Positions 16,544 through 23,955 of a stretch of DNA of 64,000 nucleotides are shown in pieces (the stretch's first letter is position 1; each line of letters opens with the position of its first letter). The notes below the pieces were generated by a model. That model saw only the letters and a list, made by a program, of their open reading frames with translations, had not been told where the DNA came from and ran no database searches. Made by a program: the position numbers and the translations under genes. Source of the DNA: JADJWR01 sp964610575 (GTDB lineage: Bacteria > Pseudomonadota > Gammaproteobacteria > Burkholderiales > Burkholderiaceae_F); the NCBI GenBank assembly GCA_964610575.1, contig CAZSYX010000003.1, forward strand, positions 28,470 through 92,469, read 5' to 3'.

Positions 16544-16750
16544 ATGGCCCGGGAATTCGAAATCAGCGGCATGCACTGCGGTGGTTGCGTCAATCGCGTC
16601 GCCAAGGCCCTGCGGACGATCGACGCCGGCGTCGCCGTCACCCTCGAGCCGCCTCGCGCGCGGTTTTCCGACGCAGCGCAAGTTTCGGTGGATGCCGTCA
16701 ATGCGGCGCTGTCGAGGATCGGCGAGTACCGCGCCAGCGAAGTGGCGTAG
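16544..16750 (+). CDS. Heavy-metal-associated (CopZ-like) domain protein
   Basis: 68-residue free-standing HMA domain with the metal-binding motif GMHCGGC (Cys12, Cys15). Such proteins carry Cu(I) or a similar soft metal in the cytoplasm. No P-type ATPase or copper operon is nearby: it stands alone between argB (divergent) and hslU (convergent, 27 bp). A GGAG precedes the ATG. The loop after strand 1 lacks the usual second half of the copper-chaperone signature, so the metal is unproven. Confidence 0.85.
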   Translation: MAREFEISGMHCGGCVNRVAKALRTIDAGVAVTLEPPRARFSDAAQVSVDAVNAALSRIGEYRASEVA

Positions 16751-16777
16751 CGGGGCCCTCGCCGCCGACCTGCCTCG

Positions 16778-18091
16778 CTAGAGCACGTAGCGGGCGAGGT
16801 CCTCGTTGCGCGACAGCTCGGCAAGGCGCGAATCGACATAGGCGGCGTCGACGCGCAGATCGCGCCGCTGGCCGCTGCCGGCATCGAAGGAGACTTCTTC
16901 CAGCAGCCGCTCCATCACCGTGTAAAGGCGGCGCGCGCCGATGTTCTCGGTCTTCTCGTTGACCGAGCAGGCGATCTCGGCCAGCCGCGTGATGCCGTCC
17001 GGCGTGAAGCTGAGCGTGACCTCGTCGGTGGCCAGCAGTGCTTCGTACTGGCGCGTCAGGCAGGCGTCGGTGCCGGTCAGGATGCGTTCGAAGTCCTGCA
17101 CCGACAGCGAGCCGAGTTCGACCCGGATCGGAAAGCGCCCCTGCAGTTCCGGAATCAGGTCCGACGGCTTGGCGTAGTGGAAGGCGCCGGAGGCGATGAA
17201 CAGGATGTGATCGGTCTTCACCATGCCGTACTTGGTGTTGACCGTGGTCCCCTCGACCAGTGGCAGCAGGTCGCGCTGCACGCCCTGGCGCGACACGTCG
17301 GCGCCGGCGACCTCGGAACGGGCGGCGATCTTGTCAATCTCGTCGAGGAAGACGATGCCGTTCTGCTCGACGCCCGCCAGCGCGCGGGTCTTCAGTTCCT
17401 CCTCGTTGACGAGCTTGGCGGCTTCCTCGTCGACCAGCATCTTGAACGCCTCGCGCACGCGCAGCTTGCGGCTGCGTTGCCGGCCCTGGCCCATGTTGGC
17501 GAACATCGACTGGATCTGCTGCGTCAGTTCCTCCATGCCGGGCGGCGCCATCACTTCCATCGTCGGCGCCGGCGCTGCCACCTGGATCTCGATCTCGGCG
17601 TCGTCGAGCTGCCCCTCGCGCAGCTTCTTGCGGAACTTCTGCCGCGCCGCACCTTCATCGTCGCGGCGCGTCTCGCCAAGGGGAAGCGGCACCAGCACGT
17701 CGAGGATGCGGTCCTCGGCGACATCCTCGGCACGGGCACGCATCTTCTTCATCTCGGCCTCGCGCGTGAGCTTCACCGCGATATCGACCAGGTCGCGGAT
17801 GATCGAATCGACATCGCGCCCGACGTAGCCGACCTCGGTGAACTTGGTCGCCTCGACCTTGATGAAAGGCGCGTCGGCAAGCCGCGCCAGGCGGCGCGCG
17901 ATCTCGGTCTTGCCGACCCCGGTCGGCCCGATCATCAGGATGTTCTTCGGCGTGATCTCGCTGCGCAGCGGTTCCTCGACGTTCTGCCGGCGCCAGCGGT
18001 TGCGCAGCGCAATCGCCACCGCGCGCTTGGCACTGTCCTGGCCGATGATGTGCTTGTTCAGTTCGTGAACGATTTCGCGGGGGGTCATCAT
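16778..18091 (-). CDS. hslU: ATP-dependent protease ATPase subunit HslU (ClpY)
   Basis: AAA+ unfoldase that feeds substrates to HslV. 437 residues: TPREIVHELNKHIIGQ, Walker A GPTGVGKTEIARRLA, Walker B VFLDEIDK, and the C-terminal ARYVL that docks into HslV. The start is the ATG at 18091 because homologues begin at TPREIV; a longer frame to 18133 adds 14 residues read from the palindromic leader. The only good Shine-Dalgarno (GAGGGG, 18108-18103) is buried in a predicted hairpin. It lies downstream of hslV with an unusually long, structured 143-bp gap. Confidence 0.96.
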   Translation of the reverse strand: MMTPREIVHELNKHIIGQDSAKRAVAIALRNRWRRQNVEEPLRSEITPKNILMIGPTGVGKTEIARRLARLADAPFIKVEATKFTEVGYVGRDVDSIIRDLVDIAVKLTREAEMKKMRARAEDVAEDRILDVLVPLPLGETRRDDEGAARQKFRKKLREGQLDDAEIEIQVAAPAPTMEVMAPPGMEELTQQIQSMFANMGQGRQRSRKLRVREAFKMLVDEEAAKLVNEEELKTRALAGVEQNGIVFLDEIDKIAARSEVAGADVSRQGVQRDLLPLVEGTTVNTKYGMVKTDHILFIASGAFHYAKPSDLIPELQGRFPIRVELGSLSVQDFERILTGTDACLTRQYEALLATDEVTLSFTPDGITRLAEIACSVNEKTENIGARRLYTVMERLLEEVSFDAGSGQRRDLRVDAAYVDSRLAELSRNEDLARYVL

Positions 18092-18100
18092 GTTGAGTCG

Positions 18101-18147
18101 CGCCCCTCGCGTACGCGACCCTGCGGGTCGCACGTGCGCTCGGGGCG
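18101..18147 (-). ncRNA. Palindromic structured element, copy 2 (hslU leader)
   Basis: On the minus strand: outer stem CGCCCCGAGC (18147-18138) with GCGAGGGGCG (18110-18101), containing a tandem G-A mismatch; internal loop GCACGT (18137-18132) opposite GTAC (18114-18111); 7-bp inner stem GCGACCC/GGGTCGC; triloop GCA. The 3' arm holds the hslU Shine-Dalgarno and ends nine bases before the ATG. Compared with copy 1 the loops are identical or of the same class while both stems differ and remain paired. Read as a candidate cis-acting RNA; a REP-like repeat is the alternative. Confidence 0.5.
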
Positions 18148-18158
18148 GTTGAAGTTAG

Positions 18159-18193
18159 GCGCGCGCCCTTCGGGCGGCCGGGCGGGCGCGCGC
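18159..18193 (-). repeat. 10-bp inverted repeat in hslV-hslU gap
   Basis: Perfect arms GCGCGCGCCC and GGGCGCGCGC, 15 nt apart, directly upstream of the structured element and 42 bases after the hslV stop. A competing shorter hairpin (GCCC-TTC-GGGC on plus) overlaps one arm. It may act as a partial terminator or processing site separating hslV from hslU expression. Confidence 0.45.
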
Positions 18194-18234
18194 AGGTCAA
18201 AGACGGGAAGAACTCGTCACTTCGTCGCCAACGA

Positions 18235-18771
18235 TTAGTCGATCGACTCGATGGTGTGCGACTGGTTGGTGTAGATGCACAGGTCGCCGGCGATGGTCAG
18301 GGCTTTCTTGACGATCTCGGCGGGCGCCAGTTCGGTGTTGTCGATCAGCGCGCGGGCGGCGGCCTGGGCGTAGGGGCCGCCGGAGCCGATGGCGATCAGG
18401 CCGAATTCCGGCTCCAGCACGTCGCCGTTGCCGGTGATGATCAGCGAGGTCTCGCGGTCCGCAACCGCCAGCATTGCCTCCAGCCGACGCAGGATGCGGT
18501 CGGTGCGCCAGTCCTTGGCCAGTTCCACCGCCGAGCGCAGCAGATTGCCCTGGTGCTTCTCCAGCTTCGCCTCGAAGCGCTCGAACAGAGTGAACGCATC
18601 GGCGGTGGCGCCGGCGAAACCGCCAAGAATGCGGTCGTGATACAGGCGGCGCACCTTGCGCGCGGTCTGCTTGACGACGACATTGCCTAGGGTGACCTGG
18701 CCGTCGCCGCCCATGGCCACCCGGCTGCCGCGCCGGGCGCTGACGATCGTTGTGCCGTGGAACGGTTCCAT
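18235..18771 (-). CDS. hslV: ATP-dependent protease peptidase subunit HslV (ClpQ)
   Basis: Proteasome-related threonine peptidase of the HslUV complex. 178 residues; the mature enzyme should start at the Thr of GTTIVSARRG after removal of a short MEPFHG propeptide. GFAGATADAFTLF and the C-terminal IYTNQSHTIE are typical. Upstream on the same strand, 54 bp away, lies the double-STAS protein gene; hslU follows after a structured 143-bp spacer. Confidence 0.97.
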   Translation of the reverse strand: MEPFHGTTIVSARRGSRVAMGGDGQVTLGNVVVKQTARKVRRLYHDRILGGFAGATADAFTLFERFEAKLEKHQGNLLRSAVELAKDWRTDRILRRLEAMLAVADRETSLIITGNGDVLEPEFGLIAIGSGGPYAQAAARALIDNTELAPAEIVKKALTIAGDLCIYTNQSHTIESID

Positions 18772-18825
18772 TGCTGCGATTTGGGGGCGATGGCGCCGGA
18801 TTCAACCGGGGCGCGTCGCAGCTCT

Positions 18826-20370
18826 TCAGGTGTGGCGCGTATGCACCGGGGCGATCGCGGTGACGCCGAGAAGGTGCAGCAGGGACGCCACCAGCGTGTT
18901 GGCATTGCGCATTTCGATAGTCGCGCCGCCCTTGCGAATCCTTTGCAGTGTGCCCAGCAGCGCTGAGCCCGCCGAAAACGCCAGCCGTCGCAACTGCAGG
19001 CAGTCGATGACCACCTGCTGCTGGTTCTTCGCCGCGGCAACCAGGCGGCCGAAGTGCGGCTCGCCATCGCCCTCGACCACGCCGCGCAGCTCGAGCGGCG
19101 ATCCCGCTGCCGCGCTGTCTGCCACGGCCGCCGGCGCGTTGGAAGCGGCGGCCACCTTCAGGTTGGCGGCAGGCGGCTCCCAGGACGGTGGCGAAACCTC
19201 GAAGGTGATGCAGTACTGGATGGCCGCTTCTTCGAACTCCTCGTGCTTGTTGAGCATGCGCAGCACTTCCAGCAGCAGCATCCACAATGCATCGGAAGGA
19301 TCGCGGCGGCCCGACTCGACCGCGCGGGACAGGACATCGGCAAAGCCCGCCGCGCCGACCAGGGTCAGTTCGCGATGCGAGCGCTTGAAGGCGCTGAGCA
19401 CGCGCAGCAGCAGGCTGGCCCCGGCGATGTCGACCGACCGCGCGTCCGACACATCGAGCTGCACGGCGGCGTGCGCTGCCGTCAGGCCGCGCAGCTGCTC
19501 GAGGAGGCCGACGATGCCGGCGTCGATCAGATGCGGCAGCCGTACGCTTGGCGCGCCGCTCTGGGTCGCCGCCTGCGGGGCGCCCTTCACGGCCGGCCGG
19601 TTGGGCGCGGCCTCGACATAGTTCATCCAGGCGGGCGGAGAGTTCTCGAAGCGCAGCGCGTAGTCCATGGTCAGCTGCTCGAACGCTGCCCGGTCGCCAC
19701 GCTGGTTCACCAGTTCGAAGAGCATGTGCCAGGCCATCCGGGTGGCACTGCCGAGGTCGTCGCGCCGCAGACCGGCGCGAAGCACGGCCTCGGCGGCATC
19801 AAGCTGGCCATTTGAGAAGAGGATCGCCGTCTCGTCGATGACCGAGCTGCCGCCGGACGTGTTGATCTCGATCGCGTCGATGTCGCCGGCAAGCATGTCC
19901 GAGTTGACGTCGAGCGAGGCGACCACCGTGGCCACGACGGTGGTCGACTTGCCCAGCGGCGGAATGGTGTTGCCGGACTTGATGATCGTTGCTGGCGCTG
20001 GCGCTGGCACCGGCGCGGGCGATGGCGCCCGTGCGGGCGCGCCCGAGTTGCGGCCAGCGCCATGCATCATGTCCCGCGCCATCTCGGCCTCAATGGCGTC
20101 GATCTTTGCTGCCGTCTGGCGGGCGTGGTCGCGCTGGCGCTCGCGCTCGGGCACCGCGGTTTCCGTCATCGGGATGCCCGTGCTCGGCAGGCTGGACCGG
20201 TCGAGCGAACGGTTCGTCGGACCGGAAAGCGGCCGACCGATCGGCTTGGGCATCGGCCGGGTCGCCACGTCGGTTCCACCGCCCGTGCGCGGCGCCGCCG
20301 ACGGCTTACCGCGGCCGCCGGGCCCCTTCTTGGCGTCCTTCGGATCCTTCTTGAAAAAGGAAAAAACCAC
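18826..20370 (-). CDS. Double STAS-domain protein of unknown function
   Basis: 514 residues from the GTG at 20370, which gives the start VFSFFKKDPKDAKK; an ATG at 20409 would add 13 residues. Regions: basic, Gly/Pro/Arg-rich N-terminus (1-90), Ala/Pro linker (about 110-140), a helical TPR-like part (about 180-260, DAAEAVLRAG and the AWHMLFELVNQRGDRAAFEQL type helices), a first STAS domain (about 270-345, VQLDVSDARSVDIAGASLL) and a second at the C-terminus (about 420-510, VVIDCLQLRRLAFSAGSALL). In STAS folds the Asp/Ser at the helix start is often phosphorylated in anti-sigma antagonists; here DIAG carries no Ser at that point, while the second has FSAGS. No partner kinase is seen. It precedes hslVU. 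Confidence 0.75.
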   Translation of the reverse strand: MVFSFFKKDPKDAKKGPGGRGKPSAAPRTGGGTDVATRPMPKPIGRPLSGPTNRSLDRSSLPSTGIPMTETAVPERERQRDHARQTAAKIDAIEAEMARDMMHGAGRNSGAPARAPSPAPVPAPAPATIIKSGNTIPPLGKSTTVVATVVASLDVNSDMLAGDIDAIEINTSGGSSVIDETAILFSNGQLDAAEAVLRAGLRRDDLGSATRMAWHMLFELVNQRGDRAAFEQLTMDYALRFENSPPAWMNYVEAAPNRPAVKGAPQAATQSGAPSVRLPHLIDAGIVGLLEQLRGLTAAHAAVQLDVSDARSVDIAGASLLLRVLSAFKRSHRELTLVGAAGFADVLSRAVESGRRDPSDALWMLLLEVLRMLNKHEEFEEAAIQYCITFEVSPPSWEPPAANLKVAAASNAPAAVADSAAAGSPLELRGVVEGDGEPHFGRLVAAAKNQQQVVIDCLQLRRLAFSAGSALLGTLQRIRKGGATIEMRNANTLVASLLHLLGVTAIAPVHTRHT

Positions 20371-20684
20371 CGCCTGTCCCGAATTGTTCCCGAAATCCCG
20401 CGGCCTCAATGTCCCAGGCCACGGGGAAGTGTCAGCGCCCAGTCGCTGCCGATGGCGGCAGCGCGGCCGTCGCCGGCGCGATGCCGGCTGCGCGGCACGA
20501 CACGGGATTACCGTGAACGACTATAACAACTTTGCCTCTTGGCGCACCGATGCGTACGGACTAAATCGCCGCCTCATTCGTACCGCCAACGGGCTAGAAC
20601 GTCACGACGGCATCCGGCCGACGATGGGCGCCGGCGACCGGGCCGCGGTTGGGCAGGCGGGCGCGGCCGCGCACCGCCGACGCG
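20371..20684. promoter_or_regulatory. 314-bp gap between dksA and the STAS gene
   Basis: No convincing gene. On the minus strand a -10-like TATAGT occurs at 20525-20520, about 150 bp before the STAS start, within the most AT-rich part of the gap; I find no good -35 for it. The part next to dksA is very GC-rich without a canonical terminator. It probably holds the 3' end of the dksA transcript and the promoter for STAS-hslV-hslU. Confidence 0.4.
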
Positions 20685-21527
20685 TCAGTCGCCGAACAGC
20701 TTCTGCTTCAGTTCGCGGCGCTGCTGCGCCTCGAGAGACAGCGTCGCCGTGGGACGCGCGAGAAGCCGCGGGATGCCGATCGGATCGCCCGTCTCTTCGC
20801 AGAAACCGTAATCGCCGCTTTCTATGCGCTGCAGCGCCGCCTGCACCTTCTTCAGCAGCTTGCGCTCGCGATCACGCGTGCGCAGTTCCAGCGCGTGCTC
20901 TTCCTCGATCGTCGCGCGGTCAGCCGGGTCAGGCACGATCACCGTCTCGCGCAGATGCTCGGTCGTCTCGCCGGCATTGTTGAGCAGTTCCTGCTCCATC
21001 CGCTGCAGCCGGTACTTGAAGAAGGCGAGCTGCTCGTCATTCATGTAGGCCGCATCCGGCATCTTGAGCAGGTGCTCTTCGGTCGGCAGGCGGCGGCCGT
21101 TCAGGACGACCGGCTCCTCGCTGCGGTGTGCGGAACGGCTGAGCAGGTACTCGTGCGCGGCCGCAACTTCCTTGGCGCTGGCCGGTGCGACCGGCTTGGG
21201 CGCCGGCCCCGGACGGCGCGCAGCCGCTGCCGGCGCGGCCGGCGAAGCCTTCGCTGCCACCGGCTTGGCAGCCGCAGCCCGCGCCTTGGTCGCTGCGGGC
21301 GCTGCCTTCGGGGCACCCTTCGGCGCAGCCTTCGGGGCAGCCTTCGGCGCCGGCTTGTGCGCTGCCTTCGCCGCGGGCTTCACCACGCGTTTCGCCACGT
21401 GTTTCGCAGCAGGTTTCGCGGCGGGCTTCGGCGTTTTCTTTGCCGCCGCCTTCACAGGCTTGGCTGCCTTCGCTGCCTTGGCGGCCACTTTCCTTGCCGG
21501 CTTCGCTGTCTTTGCTTTCGCAACCAT
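20685..21527 (-). CDS. dksA: RNA polymerase-binding transcription factor DksA with long basic N-terminal tail
   Basis: Binds the RNA polymerase secondary channel and, with ppGpp, controls stringent-response promoters. 280 residues, about twice the family's usual length. Residues 1 to about 115 are a Lys/Ala/Pro repeat tail (units such as AKPAAK, KAAPKAAP) like histone H1; the DksA core begins near LPTEEHLLKMPDAAYMN and keeps the coiled-coil tip DPADRA and the ending RELKQKLFGD. The zinc-finger region has one Cys only (Cys243, CEETGDPIGIPRLLARP); the other three positions are Thr, Ser and Ala, a pattern known in betaproteobacterial DksA. It lies 38 bp after the COG0523 GTPase gene. Confidence 0.93.
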   Translation of the reverse strand: MVAKAKTAKPARKVAAKAAKAAKPVKAAAKKTPKPAAKPAAKHVAKRVVKPAAKAAHKPAPKAAPKAAPKGAPKAAPAATKARAAAAKPVAAKASPAAPAAAARRPGPAPKPVAPASAKEVAAAHEYLLSRSAHRSEEPVVLNGRRLPTEEHLLKMPDAAYMNDEQLAFFKYRLQRMEQELLNNAGETTEHLRETVIVPDPADRATIEEEHALELRTRDRERKLLKKVQAALQRIESGDYGFCEETGDPIGIPRLLARPTATLSLEAQQRRELKQKLFGD

Positions 21528-21565
21528 GTCTTCCTACCTCGTTACCTGCCTCGCCGGGCTCGCGT

Positions 21566-22657
21566 TCAGCGCGCCAGGCAGGCCTCCAGGCCCTTGAGAA
21601 TCGCGTCCTTCGGAAGGTTGCGCCCGATGAACACCATCTTGCTGCCGGGCTTCTCGTCTTTGCCCCAGGGGCGGCCGACGTCGGCGCCCATGAGCATGTG
21701 CACGCCCTGCAAGATCATCCGTCGCGGGCTGCCGTCCATAAAAAGCACGCCTTTATACCGAAGCATGTCCTGACCGTAAACCTGGGTCAGGGCCCCCATG
21801 TACTCCTCGAGCTTGCCGGCGTCGAAAGGCCGCTTCGACTGGAATACGAAAGCCTTGATCGCATCGTCGTGGTGGTGATGTCCGCCATGGCCATGATCGC
21901 CGTGATCGTGGTCGTGACCATGACCATGGTCATGATCGTGATGATGATCGTGGTGATGATGGTCACCCCGGGCGTGCGCCGCATCGGGGTGCTCGGCCGC
22001 CAGGAACTGCGGGTCGATCTCGAGGATGGCGTTCAGGTTGAAGCCGCGCAGGTCGAGGACCTCGGCGAGCGGGATTTCCCCCATCTGCACCGCGCGGATC
22101 GGCGCACGCGGGTTCATGTTCATCAGCCGCTCGCGCAGGGACGCGACCTCGTCGGCCGACGCCAGGTCGGTCTTGGTGAGCAGGATGCGGTCGGCGAAAC
22201 CGACCTGGCTCTGCGCTTCCGGCTGCGCGTCGAGGGTGGCGTGGCCGTGTTTGGCATCGACCAGGGTGATCACCGCGTCGAGCAGGTAGTAAGACGCGAT
22301 GTCGTCGTCCATGAAGAACGTCTGCGTCACCGGCCCCGGGTTGGCCATGCCGGTGGTCTCGATGATCACCCGCTCGAAGGCGAGTTCGCCGCGGCTGCGC
22401 TTGTCCTTCAGCTCGGACAGAATGCGCACCAGGTCGCCGCGCACCGTGCAGCAGATGCAGCCGTTGTTCATCTCGATGATCTGCTCCTCGGTGTCGGCGA
22501 CCAGCAGATCGTTGTCCACCCCTTCGGGGCCGAATTCATTCTCGATCACCGCGATGCGGTGGCCGTGGCGCTCCTTCAGGATCCGGTTCAGCAGCGTCGT
22601 CTTGCCTGCGCCCAGGAACCCGGTCAGCACGGTGACGGGCACGTTCGGTTCGTTCAT
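21566..22657 (-). CDS. CobW/COG0523-family GTPase with histidine-rich metal-binding segment
   Basis: 363-residue G3E GTPase thought to deliver or insert metal ions. Walker A GFLGAGKTT (13-21), the metal motif CICC (67-70), EFGPEGVDNDL, TTGMANPGPV, and the CobW C-terminal domain ending VFIGRNLPKDAI. Between the two domains lies a His/Asp/Gly run (about 231-265) with 19 His in 35 residues, a likely Zn/Ni/Co store. The ATG at 22657 is used because Walker A then sits at the normal place. The gene directly precedes the single-Cys dksA. Which metal is carried cannot be read. Confidence 0.92.
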   Translation of the reverse strand: MNEPNVPVTVLTGFLGAGKTTLLNRILKERHGHRIAVIENEFGPEGVDNDLLVADTEEQIIEMNNGCICCTVRGDLVRILSELKDKRSRGELAFERVIIETTGMANPGPVTQTFFMDDDIASYYLLDAVITLVDAKHGHATLDAQPEAQSQVGFADRILLTKTDLASADEVASLRERLMNMNPRAPIRAVQMGEIPLAEVLDLRGFNLNAILEIDPQFLAAEHPDAAHARGDHHHHDHHHDHDHGHGHDHDHGDHGHGGHHHHDDAIKAFVFQSKRPFDAGKLEEYMGALTQVYGQDMLRYKGVLFMDGSPRRMILQGVHMLMGADVGRPWGKDEKPGSKMVFIGRNLPKDAILKGLEACLAR

Positions 22658-22725
22658 GGCTACCCCCGCCGGACATCCGGCGGCTGCGGAAGGGGCGCGA
22701 TTGTAGAAGATCCGCGCTGCCGCTC

Positions 22726-23937
22726 TCAGAGTCGCTGCAGCAGCAGGCCCTTGAGGTATTCGCCCTCGGGGTGGGTCATACGTAGGGGGTGGTCCTCGCC
22801 CGCTGCCAGCCGGCGCAGCAGCAACGCCTCGACGCCGGCATCGATGACCGCGCCGGCGACGATCTTCTGGAACAGTTCGACGCCGATCGCGCCCGAGCAG
22901 GAGAAGGTCAGCAGGTAGCCGCCCGGCGCGAGCAGTCGCAGCGCGCTCAGGTTGATGTCCTTGTACGCGCGGGCAGCCCGGTCGACGTGGTGGTGACTGG
23001 CAGCGAACTTCGGCGGGTCGAGGATGATCAGGTCGAACGCGCGTCCGTCGGTGCGCAGCGAGCGCAGCGCATCGAAGACATTGGCCGCCTGCCACTGGCC
23101 GCCGGCCTCCGGCAGGCCGTTCAGCTGCCAGTTTTCCCTGGCCAGCGCCAGCGCCTCGGCCGACGAATCGATTGACAGCACTTCGCCGGCGCCTGCCGCC
23201 AGTGCGACCGAGAAGCCGCCCGTGTAGCAGAAGCAGTTCAGCGCGGTGACGGGACGACCGAGCTGAGCGCGGGCTCGTTTCGCCAGCTCGGATGCCAGTT
23301 CGCGGTTGTCGCGCTGGTCGATGTAGTAGCCGGTCTTGTGCCCGGCGCGCACGTCGACCCAGGATCGTCGACGGTGTTCGCGAATGCCGATGCGTGGGGG
23401 CGGCTCGGCGCCGCGCGCCACGCCGAACGTCGGTGGCAGGCCTTCGCGTGTGCGGCCGGCACTGTCGGAACGGTCGAAGATGTTTGCGCAGCCGGTCGCC
23501 GCGACCAGCGCGTCGAGCAGCGTTTCGCGGTGCGCCTCGACCCCGGCCGCCTGGAACTGCACGACCAGTTGATCGGCGTAACGATCGGCAATGAGTCCCG
23601 GCAGGCCGTCCGCCTCGCCGAACACCAGCCGCAGCGCGTCGCTCGCCGCAGCCAGATGCGCGCGCCGTGCCACTGCCTCGTGCACGCGCGCGGCCAGCCA
23701 GGAAGCATCGATGCGGTCGGTTTCGGCAAAGCTCCAGCAGCGCGCGCGCAAGGTCGACGAGGGTGAATAGGCTGCCCAGGCCAGCCATCGCCCGTCGTGG
23801 CTGCGCACGGCGATGGTTTCGCCCGATGCGGGCGTGCCCTTGACGCGGCCGATCGCGGTGTCATAGAGCCACGGATGCCGGCGCAGCAGCGAGCGCTCCT
23901 TGCCCGGTTTCAGGATCAGCTCAGCCGCGGCCTTCAT
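22726..23937 (-). CDS. rlmI: Class I rRNA methyltransferase, RlmI-like (23S m5C1962)
   Basis: 403 residues with an N-terminal PUA-like RNA-binding domain (ILKPGKERSLLRRHPWLYDTAIG), a middle EEHD segment and a C-terminal SAM-binding Rossmann fold with CFCYTGGFSVALAAGAG and LIILDPPKFA. The catalytic-region Cys follows in LLTFSCSGAI. Length and domain order match RlmI, which methylates C1962 of 23S rRNA; specificity is inferred. It starts 18 bp after xerC. Confidence 0.88.
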   Translation of the reverse strand: MKAAAELILKPGKERSLLRRHPWLYDTAIGRVKGTPASGETIAVRSHDGRWLAWAAYSPSSTLRARCWSFAETDRIDASWLAARVHEAVARRAHLAAASDALRLVFGEADGLPGLIADRYADQLVVQFQAAGVEAHRETLLDALVAATGCANIFDRSDSAGRTREGLPPTFGVARGAEPPPRIGIREHRRRSWVDVRAGHKTGYYIDQRDNRELASELAKRARAQLGRPVTALNCFCYTGGFSVALAAGAGEVLSIDSSAEALALARENWQLNGLPEAGGQWQAANVFDALRSLRTDGRAFDLIILDPPKFAASHHHVDRAARAYKDINLSALRLLAPGGYLLTFSCSGAIGVELFQKIVAGAVIDAGVEALLLRRLAAGEDHPLRMTHPEGEYLKGLLLQRL

Positions 23938-23955
23938 TGCTCGCCGAATGCGGCC

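Noticed and set aside
21870..21970. CAT/GAC-type short repeats resembling a microsatellite
   Set aside because: They are codons of the His-rich metal-binding segment in the COG0523 GTPase and stay in frame.
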